From contig NZ_JAAABN010000006.1 of assembly GCF_011516765.1 (NCBI RefSeq), positions 62,001 through 126,000 of the forward strand: a DNA stretch of 64,000 nucleotides, written 5' to 3'. The DNA is from Acetobacter sicerae (GTDB lineage: Bacteria > Pseudomonadota > Alphaproteobacteria > Acetobacterales > Acetobacteraceae). The translations under genes were made by a program, and so were the position numbers. Shown here one piece after another: positions 21,477 through 29,339 of this stretch; position 1 is the stretch's first letter, and every line of letters starts with the position of its first letter. The notes beneath the pieces were generated by a model. It made no database searches, was not told the DNA's origin, and saw only the letters and a program-made list of their open reading frames with translations.

Positions 21477-23527
21477 ATGTTGCTGCCTGCCATCAAGCGT
21501 CATACCCGTCCGTGTCTGCGTTTTTCTTCCATCCTGTCTCTCAGCACGACACTGGCTGTCAGTCTCCTGATATTTCCGGGACCCTCTGCACATGCCCAGA
21601 ACCTCGATTACAGTACGTTCGAGAAACTATTTAATGAACCCATAACCAGTTCCGCCACAGGCAAGCCGCAACGGGCCAGTGAACTCCCGACAGACATCCA
21701 GGTCGTCACCGCGGAACAGATCAGAACATCCGGCGCACAATCTCTTCCAGAAGTCCTGCGGATGGTGCCGGGGGTGGATGTCAGGCGCTACTCCATTCTG
21801 GGAGCCAATGTCTCGATCCGTGGAAATGACGCGGCCGGCGGTTCCCGCACGCTGGTGCTCATCGACGGACGACAGGTCTATCTCGATGGTTATAACTACA
21901 CGGACTGGGGCGCTCTTCCCGTTTCAATTCGCGATATCCGGCAGATCGAAGTCATCAGAGGTCCGAACTCGGCTGTTTACGGCTTTAATGCTTCAGGCGG
22001 TGTGATCAACATCGTCACACGCGACCCGCAACACGAGAACAAAAGTTACGTGCATGTTGAGGGAGGCAGCCTCAACGGGTTCGGTGGCGAACTGGTCGCG
22101 TCTCATAAGTTCTCAGACGCTTTCGCGGCGAAACTGTCACTCAACGGCCTGAGATCAGACGAATATGAGCGTGGCAGTCGCCGGGACGTTCCGCCCCAGA
22201 CCAGCAACATCAATGCAGCTCTGGAACTGCGTGGACAGATCTCCCCCGCGTCGAATGGGGTCTGACCGGCACGATTGATCAGGAACGCAGTCCTTTCTGG
22301 CTTGATATAGGCTCCTATTTTACATCCCGCCCTCTCTCAAAAAGTCTTGAAGGGCGTCTTGCCGCCGATACCGATTGGGGATTGATTGAGTTCAGGGCTT
22401 ATCAGAACTCATTCACAAACAAGACGACAGACAATATCCCTGCTATGGGAAGCGTTTTTCCAATCGATTTCGGATATGATCTGGAAACAACGGTCGCGCA
22501 GCTTTCCGATACAATTTCGATCAACAATCAGAATGATCTGCGTCTTGGCGTAGAATATCGTTATTCCTCTCTTTCTGGTGCTGAGGCTGGCACAAAAGTT
22601 GGTAATGAATACGACATGCTGGCAGCAGGGTCCGCCGTGTGGGATTATCGTATCTTACCGAAACTGACTTTGACGAATGCCTTTCGCATGGATTCCCTTC
22701 TGGTTCCATCCGTCAAGAGTCCCAGTCTGGCGGAAGCTCCAGCTTCCGCCGCGCGGCACTACATAGAACCAAGCTTTAACAGCCGCATTCGCTATGACGC
22801 AGGTGATCTGGGTACATTCGGACTGAATGCAGCCCGAGGGATTCAGCTTCCCGCGCTCTTTGATTTTGCTCCAACGACAATGCTCGGTCCGGTAGCGGTC
22901 ATCAACAATCCATCCCTTGCTCCATCGACGACCATCAATGTGGGACTCAATTATTCTCACAGCATCAAGCCATTGAACGGCACTTTATCCGTTGCACTTT
23001 TCGCCCAGCGCACCAGCGACATGCTTGGAACACCGTTTGCGTCAAACTACAGCTTCACTCCCCCTGCGTCCCTCACAATGTTTCCGAAAAACTATAATCG
23101 GGTCGACGATGCAGGCGGTGAAATTCGTCTGGAAGGCAAAACCGATTTCAATCTTCACTGGGATCTGAGTTACGCCATGGCAGCCGTGCGTGATCCTGAT
23201 AAATCTTCAATGATCAATTTCCAGCGACAGACACCCGTCAACACTGTCATTGGTGGTTTCGAATATATGCTGGGACCGGTGGAATTCAGCGCCCACGCCA
23301 GATGGCAGTCGCACTATCAGGATATTGCTGCCGACTTTTCCACGTTCCAGCTCAGGAATGTTAAAATCAAGGATTTCGTGACTCTGAACGCACGTGTCGG
23401 CTGGAAAATTGACAAACATTTTGCGCTGTCACTCAGCGGGCAGCAGCTTGGCGATTCCCGGCTCAGAGAAACATCCGGTTTAAGGATTGATCGCCGTATT
23501 ATTGCCGGCCTGACCGCCGGATTCTGA
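21477..23527 (+). pseudogene. TonB-dependent outer-membrane receptor, interrupted by one frameshift
   Basis: Two open frames form one receptor. The first (21477-22265) has a signal peptide ending AHAQ, a TonB-box-like start and a complete plug domain (LPEVLRMVPGVDV, RTLVLIDGRQVY, IEVIRGPNSAVYGFNASGG). The second frame resumes at once (RVEWGLTGTIDQERSPFWLD) and runs through a beta-barrel to a terminal TAGF. The break lies at a run of five C (22243-22247). Adding one C joins the frames as ...GQISPRVEW... and gives about 683 residues, a normal length. Either a real inactivating or phase-variable indel, or a sequencing error. The substrate is unknown. Confidence 0.85.
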
Positions 23528-23548
23528 TCAGTTCCATTCTGTCTGACG

Positions 23549-24469
23549 CTACGACAGTATCTCCGGAACCGCCGAGAGATGAACACTGGCGAGATCCTCC
23601 AGAAAAGCTTTCGGTATATCACCCAGATTCTGCCTTTGCCGGGTAACTGCATGGAACGTCACATCGTATCGCAGGGCCTGCATATTCAGAGGGGCCATCA
23701 GCCCCTGTTCTTCATACGATTTTGAAAAATGTTGCGGCAGAAAGGCCAGATGATGTCCCGACAGGACAAGCATCGCCAAAGCTTCCATGTTGTCTGCTGT
23801 TGCCGTGATGGACTTAGGGCTGGTCGGGAAAATCGACTGTGGAAGCGGGTACGTTCTCCAGCCCCAGTCATACTCCCAGGCTTCGGCCTGAGTGACCTGC
23901 CCGGCCCGGGGAAAGAGCGGATGGTCTCTTCCGCAGTAAGCAACCTGCCTTTCGATGAAAAGCGGCGTGAACTGGAGGCTTGGAATCCTGTGCCAGAAAT
24001 ATCCCATCGCTATATCCAGCGTTCTGCTCAGCAGACGCTCTTCCTGTTCGCCGGGTGAACAGACGCGGATATCCAGTCTGACCGCTTCGTCACGCTGCCT
24101 GAAGCGTGCAATGGCCTGACTGATGCGGATATTCTCGCTAAACGGCGTATGTCCGATAACACCAATCCGCAGACTGCCGACAAGACGACGATCCATATTA
24201 CGGGCCTGAACGCTGAAATCTTCAACGGCCCCCACCAGATGACGCGCCAGTTCCGTAAAACGCTCACCTTTTGCAGTCAGCCTAAATCCGCTCCGTCCCC
24301 GCTCACACAACCGAAAGCCCAGACGTGTCTCCAGTGTCGCCAACTGGGTGCTGATCGTGGACTGCCCGACATTCAGGATGCTTTGCGCCGTGGAAATCCC
24401 TCCCGCATCCACGATCGCCAGAAAAACGCGGATCAGACGCAGGTCCAGATCACTGAGACTACCAAGCAT
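23549..24469 (-). CDS. LysR-family transcriptional regulator
   Basis: A 306-residue regulator. The N-terminal winged helix-turn-helix (about 1-65) contains LDLRLIRVFLAIVDAGG, QSTISTQLATLETRLGFRLC and RSGFRLTAKGERF. The effector-binding domain follows (about 90-290). I start at the ATG at 24469 rather than a TTG three codons upstream, because the TTG lies inside an 11-bp inverted repeat that looks like the operator. It is divergent from an NCS1 permease, which is the obvious target. Its 3' end converges on the TonB receptor with a 21-base gap. The effector is unknown; a nucleobase or related compound would fit. Confidence 0.92.
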   Translation of the reverse strand: MLGSLSDLDLRLIRVFLAIVDAGGISTAQSILNVGQSTISTQLATLETRLGFRLCERGRSGFRLTAKGERFTELARHLVGAVEDFSVQARNMDRRLVGSLRIGVIGHTPFSENIRISQAIARFRQRDEAVRLDIRVCSPGEQEERLLSRTLDIAMGYFWHRIPSLQFTPLFIERQVAYCGRDHPLFPRAGQVTQAEAWEYDWGWRTYPLPQSIFPTSPKSITATADNMEALAMLVLSGHHLAFLPQHFSKSYEEQGLMAPLNMQALRYDVTFHAVTRQRQNLGDIPKAFLEDLASVHLSAVPEILS

Positions 24470-24476
24470 GACACCC

Positions 24477-24500
24477 AAACATCGATTTTAATCAATGTTT
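24477..24500. promoter_or_regulatory. Inverted repeat, probable LysR operator
   Basis: AAACATCGATT-TT-AATCAATGTTT, an 11-bp inverted repeat with one mismatch and 2-base spacer. It lies 8 bases upstream of the lysR ATG and about 97 bases upstream of the permease ATG. This position fits a LysR autoregulatory site that also controls the divergent permease. The match to the generic T-N11-A pattern is visible; binding is inferred. Confidence 0.6.
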
Positions 24501-24596
24501 GAATCTTAGATTTGGAATTGGCCCTGTCAATATGCGCGCCATATCATTACGGATACAAATCGTTCTACCCCCAGACATCTCTCAGAGGGGCACTCG

Positions 24597-26099
24597 ATGT
24601 CAGCCACAACCACACCTACCCAGGACACGTCCTCCCGTCAGGGAGGGATCGAAACCCGTTCCATCGACTATGTGCCCGAGAACGAGCGCCACGGTCGCGT
24701 TGCGGATCAGGGACCATTCTGGTTCCTGGGTAATTTCCAGTTCTTTACAATCGCCATCGGATTTGTCGGCCCCAGCATGGGCCTCTCGCTGGGCTACACG
24801 GCGCTGGCCGGAGTCATCGGAATCCTGTTCGGCACGCTGTTCATGGCGTTTCACGCCTCACAAGGCGCGGAACTCGGTCTGCCGCAGATGATCCAGTCCC
24901 GGGCGCAGTTCGGCTACCGGGGCGTCTCTCTCGTCCTGATTGGCACGCTGGTCACGTTCATAGGCTTCAATGTTGTTGACACGGTGCTGCTGTCCGCAGG
25001 TCTGAACGGGATCTTCGGCTGGAACATCACCGCAGTCACGATCGGCATGGCCATTATCGCCGCCCTGTTCGCCATTTACGGGCATGACTGCCTGCACACG
25101 ATCTTCAAGCTCTGCTTCTACGTCTCCCTGCCCCTCTATATCATTCTGACGGGAGCCATCCTGACCGGACATGCAGGAGGCAGTGCGCCCACAATCGTCG
25201 GGTTCAGCTGGGTCGCCTTCATCGGGCAGATCGCAGCCAGCGCCAGCTACAACATTACTTACGCGCCGTATGTTTCCGACTATTCCCGCTATCTACCTCG
25301 CAACACCCGTCCGGCTTCCATCATCATGGCCGTGATGTTCGGCGCATCCTCCTCGGCTATCTGGCTCATTACGCTCGGAGCATGGCTCGCAACCCGCCTC
25401 GGCGCTTCAGACGGACTGGTCGCCCTGCATCAGGCCGGCGACTCTGTCTTTCCGGGATTTGGATCGATTGTGTCTCTTGCGTCCGTCGTCGCCCTGATCG
25501 CCACGATGGGTCTCAACGCCTATAGCTGCATGCTGACCATCCTGACCGGGATAGACTCCTTTCGTCCGCTCAATCCGACACGCAGCGCCCGTATTCTGAC
25601 CGTGATTGCAGTCGCGGCAATCTGGACCGGACTGTCGCTGAAATGTCCTTCCGACGCCATCGGGCTGCTTTTCGCGACCCTGACAGTCATGCTGTATCTG
25701 CTGGTGCCGTGGACTGCGGTCAATCTGGTCGATTATTTTCTGGTTCGCAAAGGCCGTTACGCCATCACGAACCTCTTCATGCCCGGTGGCGGAATCTACG
25801 GCATGTGGCAGTCCCGTGGCCTGCTGGCCTATGCAATCGGGTTCATCGTCACCATCCCGTTTGCCGTGCTGCCTGACATCTATACGGGTCCTATCGCCGA
25901 GATGCTGGGCGGTGTGGATATCGGATGGCTCGTTGGACTTATCGTCTCCGGCAGCGTCTACGCGTTGCTGAGCAGATCTCTTGATCTCAAGGCGGAAGAA
26001 ACAGCCATTGCGAAAAGCGAGGCTGAACTCAAATCCATGCAGGTCGCTATTCCGACAGAAGCCTCGGCTGTCCCCGTCATGGATGACGTGTGGAAATAA
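24597..26099 (+). CDS. NCS1-family purine/cytosine permease
   Basis: A 500-residue inner-membrane transporter with about 12 hydrophobic helices. The N-terminal part has the NCS1 order: IDYVPENERHGRVADQGPFW, then NFQFFTIAIGF, and further on MIQSRAQFGYRG and APYVSDYSRYLPRN, both typical of CodB/PurP-like cytosine, purine or hydantoin permeases. The C-terminal 40 residues are hydrophilic. Divergent from a lysR gene with a shared operator-like repeat, suggesting substrate-induced expression. No deaminase or catabolic gene is next to it, so the substrate cannot be named more closely. Confidence 0.9.
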   Translation: MSATTTPTQDTSSRQGGIETRSIDYVPENERHGRVADQGPFWFLGNFQFFTIAIGFVGPSMGLSLGYTALAGVIGILFGTLFMAFHASQGAELGLPQMIQSRAQFGYRGVSLVLIGTLVTFIGFNVVDTVLLSAGLNGIFGWNITAVTIGMAIIAALFAIYGHDCLHTIFKLCFYVSLPLYIILTGAILTGHAGGSAPTIVGFSWVAFIGQIAASASYNITYAPYVSDYSRYLPRNTRPASIIMAVMFGASSSAIWLITLGAWLATRLGASDGLVALHQAGDSVFPGFGSIVSLASVVALIATMGLNAYSCMLTILTGIDSFRPLNPTRSARILTVIAVAAIWTGLSLKCPSDAIGLLFATLTVMLYLLVPWTAVNLVDYFLVRKGRYAITNLFMPGGGIYGMWQSRGLLAYAIGFIVTIPFAVLPDIYTGPIAEMLGGVDIGWLVGLIVSGSVYALLSRSLDLKAEETAIAKSEAELKSMQVAIPTEASAVPVMDDVWK

Positions 26100-26108
26100 G
26101 CCCTCCAA

Positions 26109-26142
26109 GGCTGACGACTGACGTTACGATCAGTCGTCAGCC
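26109..26142. terminator. Hairpin between convergent permease and arfB genes
   Basis: A perfect 13-bp stem GGCTGACGACTGA/TCAGTCGTCAGCC with an 8-base loop. It lies just after the permease stop and overlaps the arfB stop codon. There is no T-tract, so it may be a Rho-assisted or mRNA-stabilising hairpin rather than an intrinsic terminator. Confidence 0.55.
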
Positions 26143-26552
26143 CTGACCCTCCGGTTCTGCTTGATTCCAGACCGATGGGCCTTGCCATCCAGACGCCGCT
26201 GTCGGGCGGCGCGTCCCGGTCTCGTCGCGACACGAAATGCGGGACGATGGGCCGCCTGTCTGATCAACTCGATCAGGCGCTGGATGACATCTTCACGGTT
26301 TCTCTGCTGGCTGCGAAAGCGTCTTCCCGTGATGACGATTGCCCCATCACGTGTCGCCCGTGTTCCCGCCAGTTCCAGCGCTTTAAGGCGGATACGTTCC
26401 GGTATGCCCTGCGCACTGATCAGATTGAAGCGCAGCTGGGCAGCCGTCGCCACCTTGTTCACGTTCTGACCACCGGGACCCGAAGCCAGAATATAGGTGA
26501 TTTCAAGATCGTCCTCATCGAGGACCACCCCAGGCAGAATAGTCTGTTTCAT
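26130..26552 (-). CDS. arfB: Alternative ribosome-rescue factor / peptidyl-tRNA hydrolase ArfB
   Basis: A 140-residue ArfB (YaeJ) that releases peptides from ribosomes stalled on mRNAs without a stop codon. The catalytic GGQ motif (27-29) sits in ILASGPGGQNVNKVAT. The Arg/Lys-rich C-terminal tail (about 105-140) is the part that enters the empty mRNA channel. Length is typical. It is convergent with the permease gene. A release factor is excluded by the small size and absence of the codon-recognition domain. Confidence 0.95.
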   Translation of the reverse strand: MKQTILPGVVLDEDDLEITYILASGPGGQNVNKVATAAQLRFNLISAQGIPERIRLKALELAGTRATRDGAIVITGRRFRSQQRNREDVIQRLIELIRQAAHRPAFRVATRPGRAARQRRLDGKAHRSGIKQNRRVRADD

Positions 26553-26619
26553 ATTGCAAACATTTCCAGTTCCACCTGACGGGCCAGTCTCCTGAAACTC
26601 ACCCGGACGAGATTGCCAT

Positions 26620-27006
26620 CTATTTTACAGCAGAGGCGACGCAGGCCCGTAATACGGGAGCACAGGCCGCGTCTTTCCCCTGCCAGGTTGAAGAAGGGCC
26701 GGTATAAGCTACTCGTGCGACTTTGCCATCCCTTACGCTTGCGATGACGTGGCAGGCGCCGTTGGTGTTGATGGTCATGGAAATATCAAGAGGTGCGGAA
26801 ATGGAAAATGTTCCACTGCCGGACTTCTCAATTTTCCAGACAAGGACTTCCTGATCATCCCTTGTTTCATCCTGGTCCGGCACACCTGCGCACGCCACAA
26901 GATCTGAACGGGAGACCCCGATCAGATCATGCTGCGCTTCTGAGGGAATTGTTGTGCATCCCCCACAACCAAGACACAGCACACAGAGTAAAAGGGATGT
27001 CTTCAC
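26620..27006 (-). CDS. Small lipoprotein, BamE/SmpA-like in part, unknown
   Basis: 128 residues with a lipoprotein signal peptide ending LGCGGC, so lipidation is expected at Cys17. The mature N-terminus IGVSRSDLVACAGVPDQ resembles the helix-turn segment of BamE/OmlA-like folds (G..Kxxv...GxPd), but the rest is not clearly related. The start is GTG and overlaps the TGA of a 42-codon upstream ORF (GTGA). That ORF in turn overlaps the end of a glycosyltransferase, so the three genes form a translationally coupled run. Function unknown. Confidence 0.65.
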   Translation of the reverse strand: MKTSLLLCVLCLGCGGCTTIPSEAQHDLIGVSRSDLVACAGVPDQDETRDDQEVLVWKIEKSGSGTFSISAPLDISMTINTNGACHVIASVRDGKVARVAYTGPSSTWQGKDAACAPVLRACVASAVK

Positions 27007-27131
27007 TTCCTTTTATCCCAGTAGGTCTCGTCCTGTTTCTTCTTCATCCAGATAAAACAGGTCACCAGTCCGGCGTTGATGAGTGTTGCACTGATCGCCC
27101 CCAGACCACAGAACACGGCCCAGTCAGGCAT
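27003..27131 (-). CDS. Very small membrane protein (42 residues), unknown
   Basis: The ORF begins MPDWAVFCGLGAISATLINA, carries one hydrophobic helix (about 5-28) and ends in a charged tail (MKKKQDETYWDKRK), giving an N-out/C-in single-pass prediction. Its ATG lies inside the last codons of the glycosyltransferase gene (8-base overlap). Its TGA overlaps the GTG of the lipoprotein gene. Tight overlap on both sides is the main evidence that it is translated. No family was recognised. Confidence 0.5.
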   Translation of the reverse strand: MPDWAVFCGLGAISATLINAGLVTCFIWMKKKQDETYWDKRK

Positions 27132-28203
27132 TCGCCATATCCTGCGTTTCCATGCCGGCCAATCGGGATCCCCCACTGAAACGTCTCCGCCACGTTGCAG
27201 AAGAACGGGCGCAATAGACTTCCATGTCCCGCCGTTGTTTCAGAAGTCGCTTCAGACGCTCATGTTCATTTTCATTCCAGATCGAATACAGACCCTGCGC
27301 CATATCGGCGGCGTCAGTCGGATTTCGGTGCGCGTAATGACCGATCCAAGGGAGTTCAGACGACACCAGCACCGGAACACTCATGGCCATCGCATCGGCG
27401 GCAACAATGTTGAATGTTTCCGTAAAAGAGACCTGCATGAGGATATCGATCTCAGATAGCACCGACAGAAACTCTGCATGAGGCATCCAGCCATGCTCGA
27501 CCAGTTCGTGATCTGATCGTGCGAAGAGTTCACGCAGGTTTTTCAGGACGGGACTTCCCTGCCCTTCCACACGGGTTGCATTGATGTGGAAGCGCAGAAC
27601 CGAACCAATGGACTCAGCAAACGCAATGGCGGCGATCGCCTGTGTCATATGATTTTTTAGGGGACGCACAGCCCCGAAACAGCCGATATTGGCGACACCC
27701 TGCTGGCGGGCATGAGGAGCGATGTCACATAAACGCGGGACCGGGTAAACATTCGGTCCATAGGTAATGCCGGACGGGTCCAGTCCACACCCCATCGCCA
27801 CGACCGCCATATCCGACACGGCGCGGGGCGCATTGCACATGACCTCCACGCCACGCTGCAGATAATCGACGGTCCAGCCAAAGGCGATGCCTTCATTGGC
27901 AAGAAATGGCGTTTCCGAGTGATCCCTGACGATCCACTGAACCTGCGGATGCAGCTTTTTCAGAATATCGAATTTGTCCGGCACAACCCAGAACGCTTCG
28001 ATGATCACATGAGTGGGCCGGTAGGCTGTGACTTCACGATCAATCGCGTTGTTATCTGCGACTTCAACGGACTGTGCTTCAATGCCATTGGAATTGAGCA
28101 TATCCACAACGAACCGGACAGAATTTGAAAGACCTGATTCACGCGAACCGTAGCCCCAGTGACCTTCACGGGACTTCAAAATAAACAGAAGACGATTTTT
28201 CAT
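27124..28203 (-). CDS. Glycosyltransferase-like protein (GT-B fold, GT4-like)
   Basis: 359 residues with a two-Rossmann layout. The N-terminal half contains YGSRESGLSNSVRFVVDML and VIIEAFWVVPDKFDIL; the C-terminal half has IGCFGAVRPLKNHMTQAIA and VSFTETFNIVAADAMAMSVPVLVSS. The latter matches the E-x7-E nucleotide-sugar site of GT4-like enzymes (here SFTETFNIVAADA). No signal peptide is seen, so it acts in the cytosol. Composition is lower in GC than the core genes around it. It is flanked by tiny membrane ORFs on both sides. The product could be a surface glycan; the substrate is unknown. Confidence 0.72.
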   Translation of the reverse strand: MKNRLLFILKSREGHWGYGSRESGLSNSVRFVVDMLNSNGIEAQSVEVADNNAIDREVTAYRPTHVIIEAFWVVPDKFDILKKLHPQVQWIVRDHSETPFLANEGIAFGWTVDYLQRGVEVMCNAPRAVSDMAVVAMGCGLDPSGITYGPNVYPVPRLCDIAPHARQQGVANIGCFGAVRPLKNHMTQAIAAIAFAESIGSVLRFHINATRVEGQGSPVLKNLRELFARSDHELVEHGWMPHAEFLSVLSEIDILMQVSFTETFNIVAADAMAMSVPVLVSSELPWIGHYAHRNPTDAADMAQGLYSIWNENEHERLKRLLKQRRDMEVYCARSSATWRRRFSGGSRLAGMETQDMANA

Positions 28204-28208
28204 GTATA

Positions 28209-28304
28209 TTATGACTTATTAAAAATTAAACTTACAAAAACACCAACAAAACCACCTATCCAGAGACCGAAAATAAAACTGACCATCAACACTATTCTTT
28301 GCAT
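28209..28304 (-). CDS. Possible 31-residue membrane peptide upstream of the glycosyltransferase
   Basis: The frame starts MQRIVLMVSFIF and is almost entirely hydrophobic, with a glycine-rich centre (GLWIGGFVGVFV) and a short polar end NKS. It ends 5 bases before the glycosyltransferase ATG, so it could be a leader or a tiny partner protein. The layout resembles short DUF3789-type membrane proteins, but that comparison is from memory. The ribosome site is poor and the region is AT-rich, so this may be chance. Confidence 0.3.
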   Translation of the reverse strand: MQRIVLMVSFIFGLWIGGFVGVFVSLIFNKS

Positions 28305-28629
28305 TAAGAAATGAAATAAATTTATCAGGAATGACTTCCAGGCATATAACTGGCGGCTCAATTACCCGTTTTCTATAACTGTCCCTTACGCAGAGACCGA
28401 GTCATTCCGGTTTCAAAAACTGACTGAATAATGGCCAGAAGAAACGGATCATCCTTAACGATCAGGATGACGCTTTCCGGCATGGATTGCTTTCTGAGTG
28501 TTCCCAAAATTGACGGGGCATCACGGCGCCAGCCAAGGCGGATGCTGCTGCATTTTCAGAAAAAACACATGATAAAATGCAACTTTATGCATCCTGATAC
28601 GCTCTGCAAAAATCTACAGGAGACTTTCC

Positions 28630-28800
28630 ATGCGTTCTACTCTCTTTGCTCTTCTTGCTCTCTCAGTCGCCTGCGCCGGACTGACAGCCTGCAAGCCGCA
28701 CGAACGGACTTTTGGTGAAAAAGTGCGCGACACCGTCGATCCACCAAAAGGCCCGCTTGAGAAGGCTGGCCGCGCAGTGGACCGTGCGACTGACAAATAA
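28630..28800 (+). CDS. Small lipoprotein (56 residues)
   Basis: An entericidin-like short lipoprotein: a signal peptide with lipobox LTAC (Cys21), then a charged 35-residue mature part (KPHERTFGEKVRDTVDP ... AVDRATDK). A clear ribosome site AGGAGA lies 7 bases before the ATG, and a perfect 11-bp hairpin follows the stop. Expected location is a membrane-attached periplasmic peptide. The amphipathic repeat-like motif (VRDTVDP, AVDRATD) suggests a helix. Function unknown. Confidence 0.7.
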   Translation: MRSTLFALLALSVACAGLTACKPHERTFGEKVRDTVDPPKGPLEKAGRAVDRATDK

Positions 28801-28808
28801 ACAGGAAC

Positions 28809-28840
28809 TCAGGAGGCAGCGATCAAATTCTGCCTCCTGA
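28809..28840 (+). terminator. Hairpin after the small lipoprotein gene
   Basis: A perfect 11-bp stem TCAGGAGGCAG/CTGCCTCCTGA with a 10-base loop, 9 bases after the stop codon. No long T-run follows, but position and stability fit a terminator. Confidence 0.65.
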
Positions 28841-29032
28841 ACAAACATTAGAACGCTGACAGAAAATAATGTCTTATATATTTAAATTGTATTTTTGACG
28901 TATCTATAAAATTGAACAGCAATAGATTTAATATTTTACAGGAAATATTTTACTTATATTTCTAATGAGAGACCGCATACCACTCTCATAGACAATTTTA
29001 TAAATCCGCAGCAAACGACGAAAACGTCTACC
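28841..29032. other. AT-rich spacer without recognised genes
   Basis: About 190 bases of strongly AT-rich sequence between the lipoprotein hairpin and a small membrane protein gene on the opposite strand. No ORF, repeat or known RNA element was recognised. Confidence 0.5.
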
Positions 29033-29203
29033 TCATCGGGAAACCGTAACTTCTTTCGTCACGATACGCCGAGGCTTAGGACAGCAGGATTGCTCAGCCT
29101 GCCAGCGCGCATCCCTGATCACAATGACAAAGCCCAGGATCAGCGGCAGAACGAAAAACATGAAAACAGCGATGAGCATGGAAACCAGACCCTGCCATTC
29201 CAT
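29033..29203 (-). CDS. Small single-pass membrane protein (56 residues), unknown
   Basis: The ORF starts MEWQGLVSMLIAVFMFFVLP, has one long hydrophobic helix (about 5-29) and a basic, Cys-containing tail (SCCPKPRRIVTKEVTVSR). GGAGG lies 7 bases before the ATG, which supports translation. The paired cysteines could bind a metal or form a disulfide, but there is no recognised domain. It lies upstream of the small lipoprotein on the opposite strand and downstream of ugd. Confidence 0.6.
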   Translation of the reverse strand: MEWQGLVSMLIAVFMFFVLPLILGFVIVIRDARWQAEQSCCPKPRRIVTKEVTVSR

Positions 29204-29297
29204 CCCGTTCCTCCTCGCGCCTATGCTAGAAACGCTGGAAGATACCGGAGTTTCTCTCTTCTGTCATATCAAGTTTATTTGCCCTCTCCGAAAGAGG

Positions 29298-29331
29298 CGT
29301 CAGGGGAGCGCATGCAGCGTCTCCCCTGACG
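29298..29331 (-). terminator. Hairpin downstream of ugd
   Basis: A perfect 11-bp stem CGTCAGGGGAG/CTCCCCTGACG with a 12-base loop, 9 bases past the ugd stop. On the minus strand it is followed by CCTCTTT, a weak T-tract. Confidence 0.65.
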
Positions 29332-29339
29332 GTTTCACC

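Noticed and set aside
28431..28718. A 95-codon plus-strand frame over the small lipoprotein gene
   Set aside because: The 56-residue lipoprotein in another frame has a ribosome site, lipobox and terminator; the longer frame has none of these.
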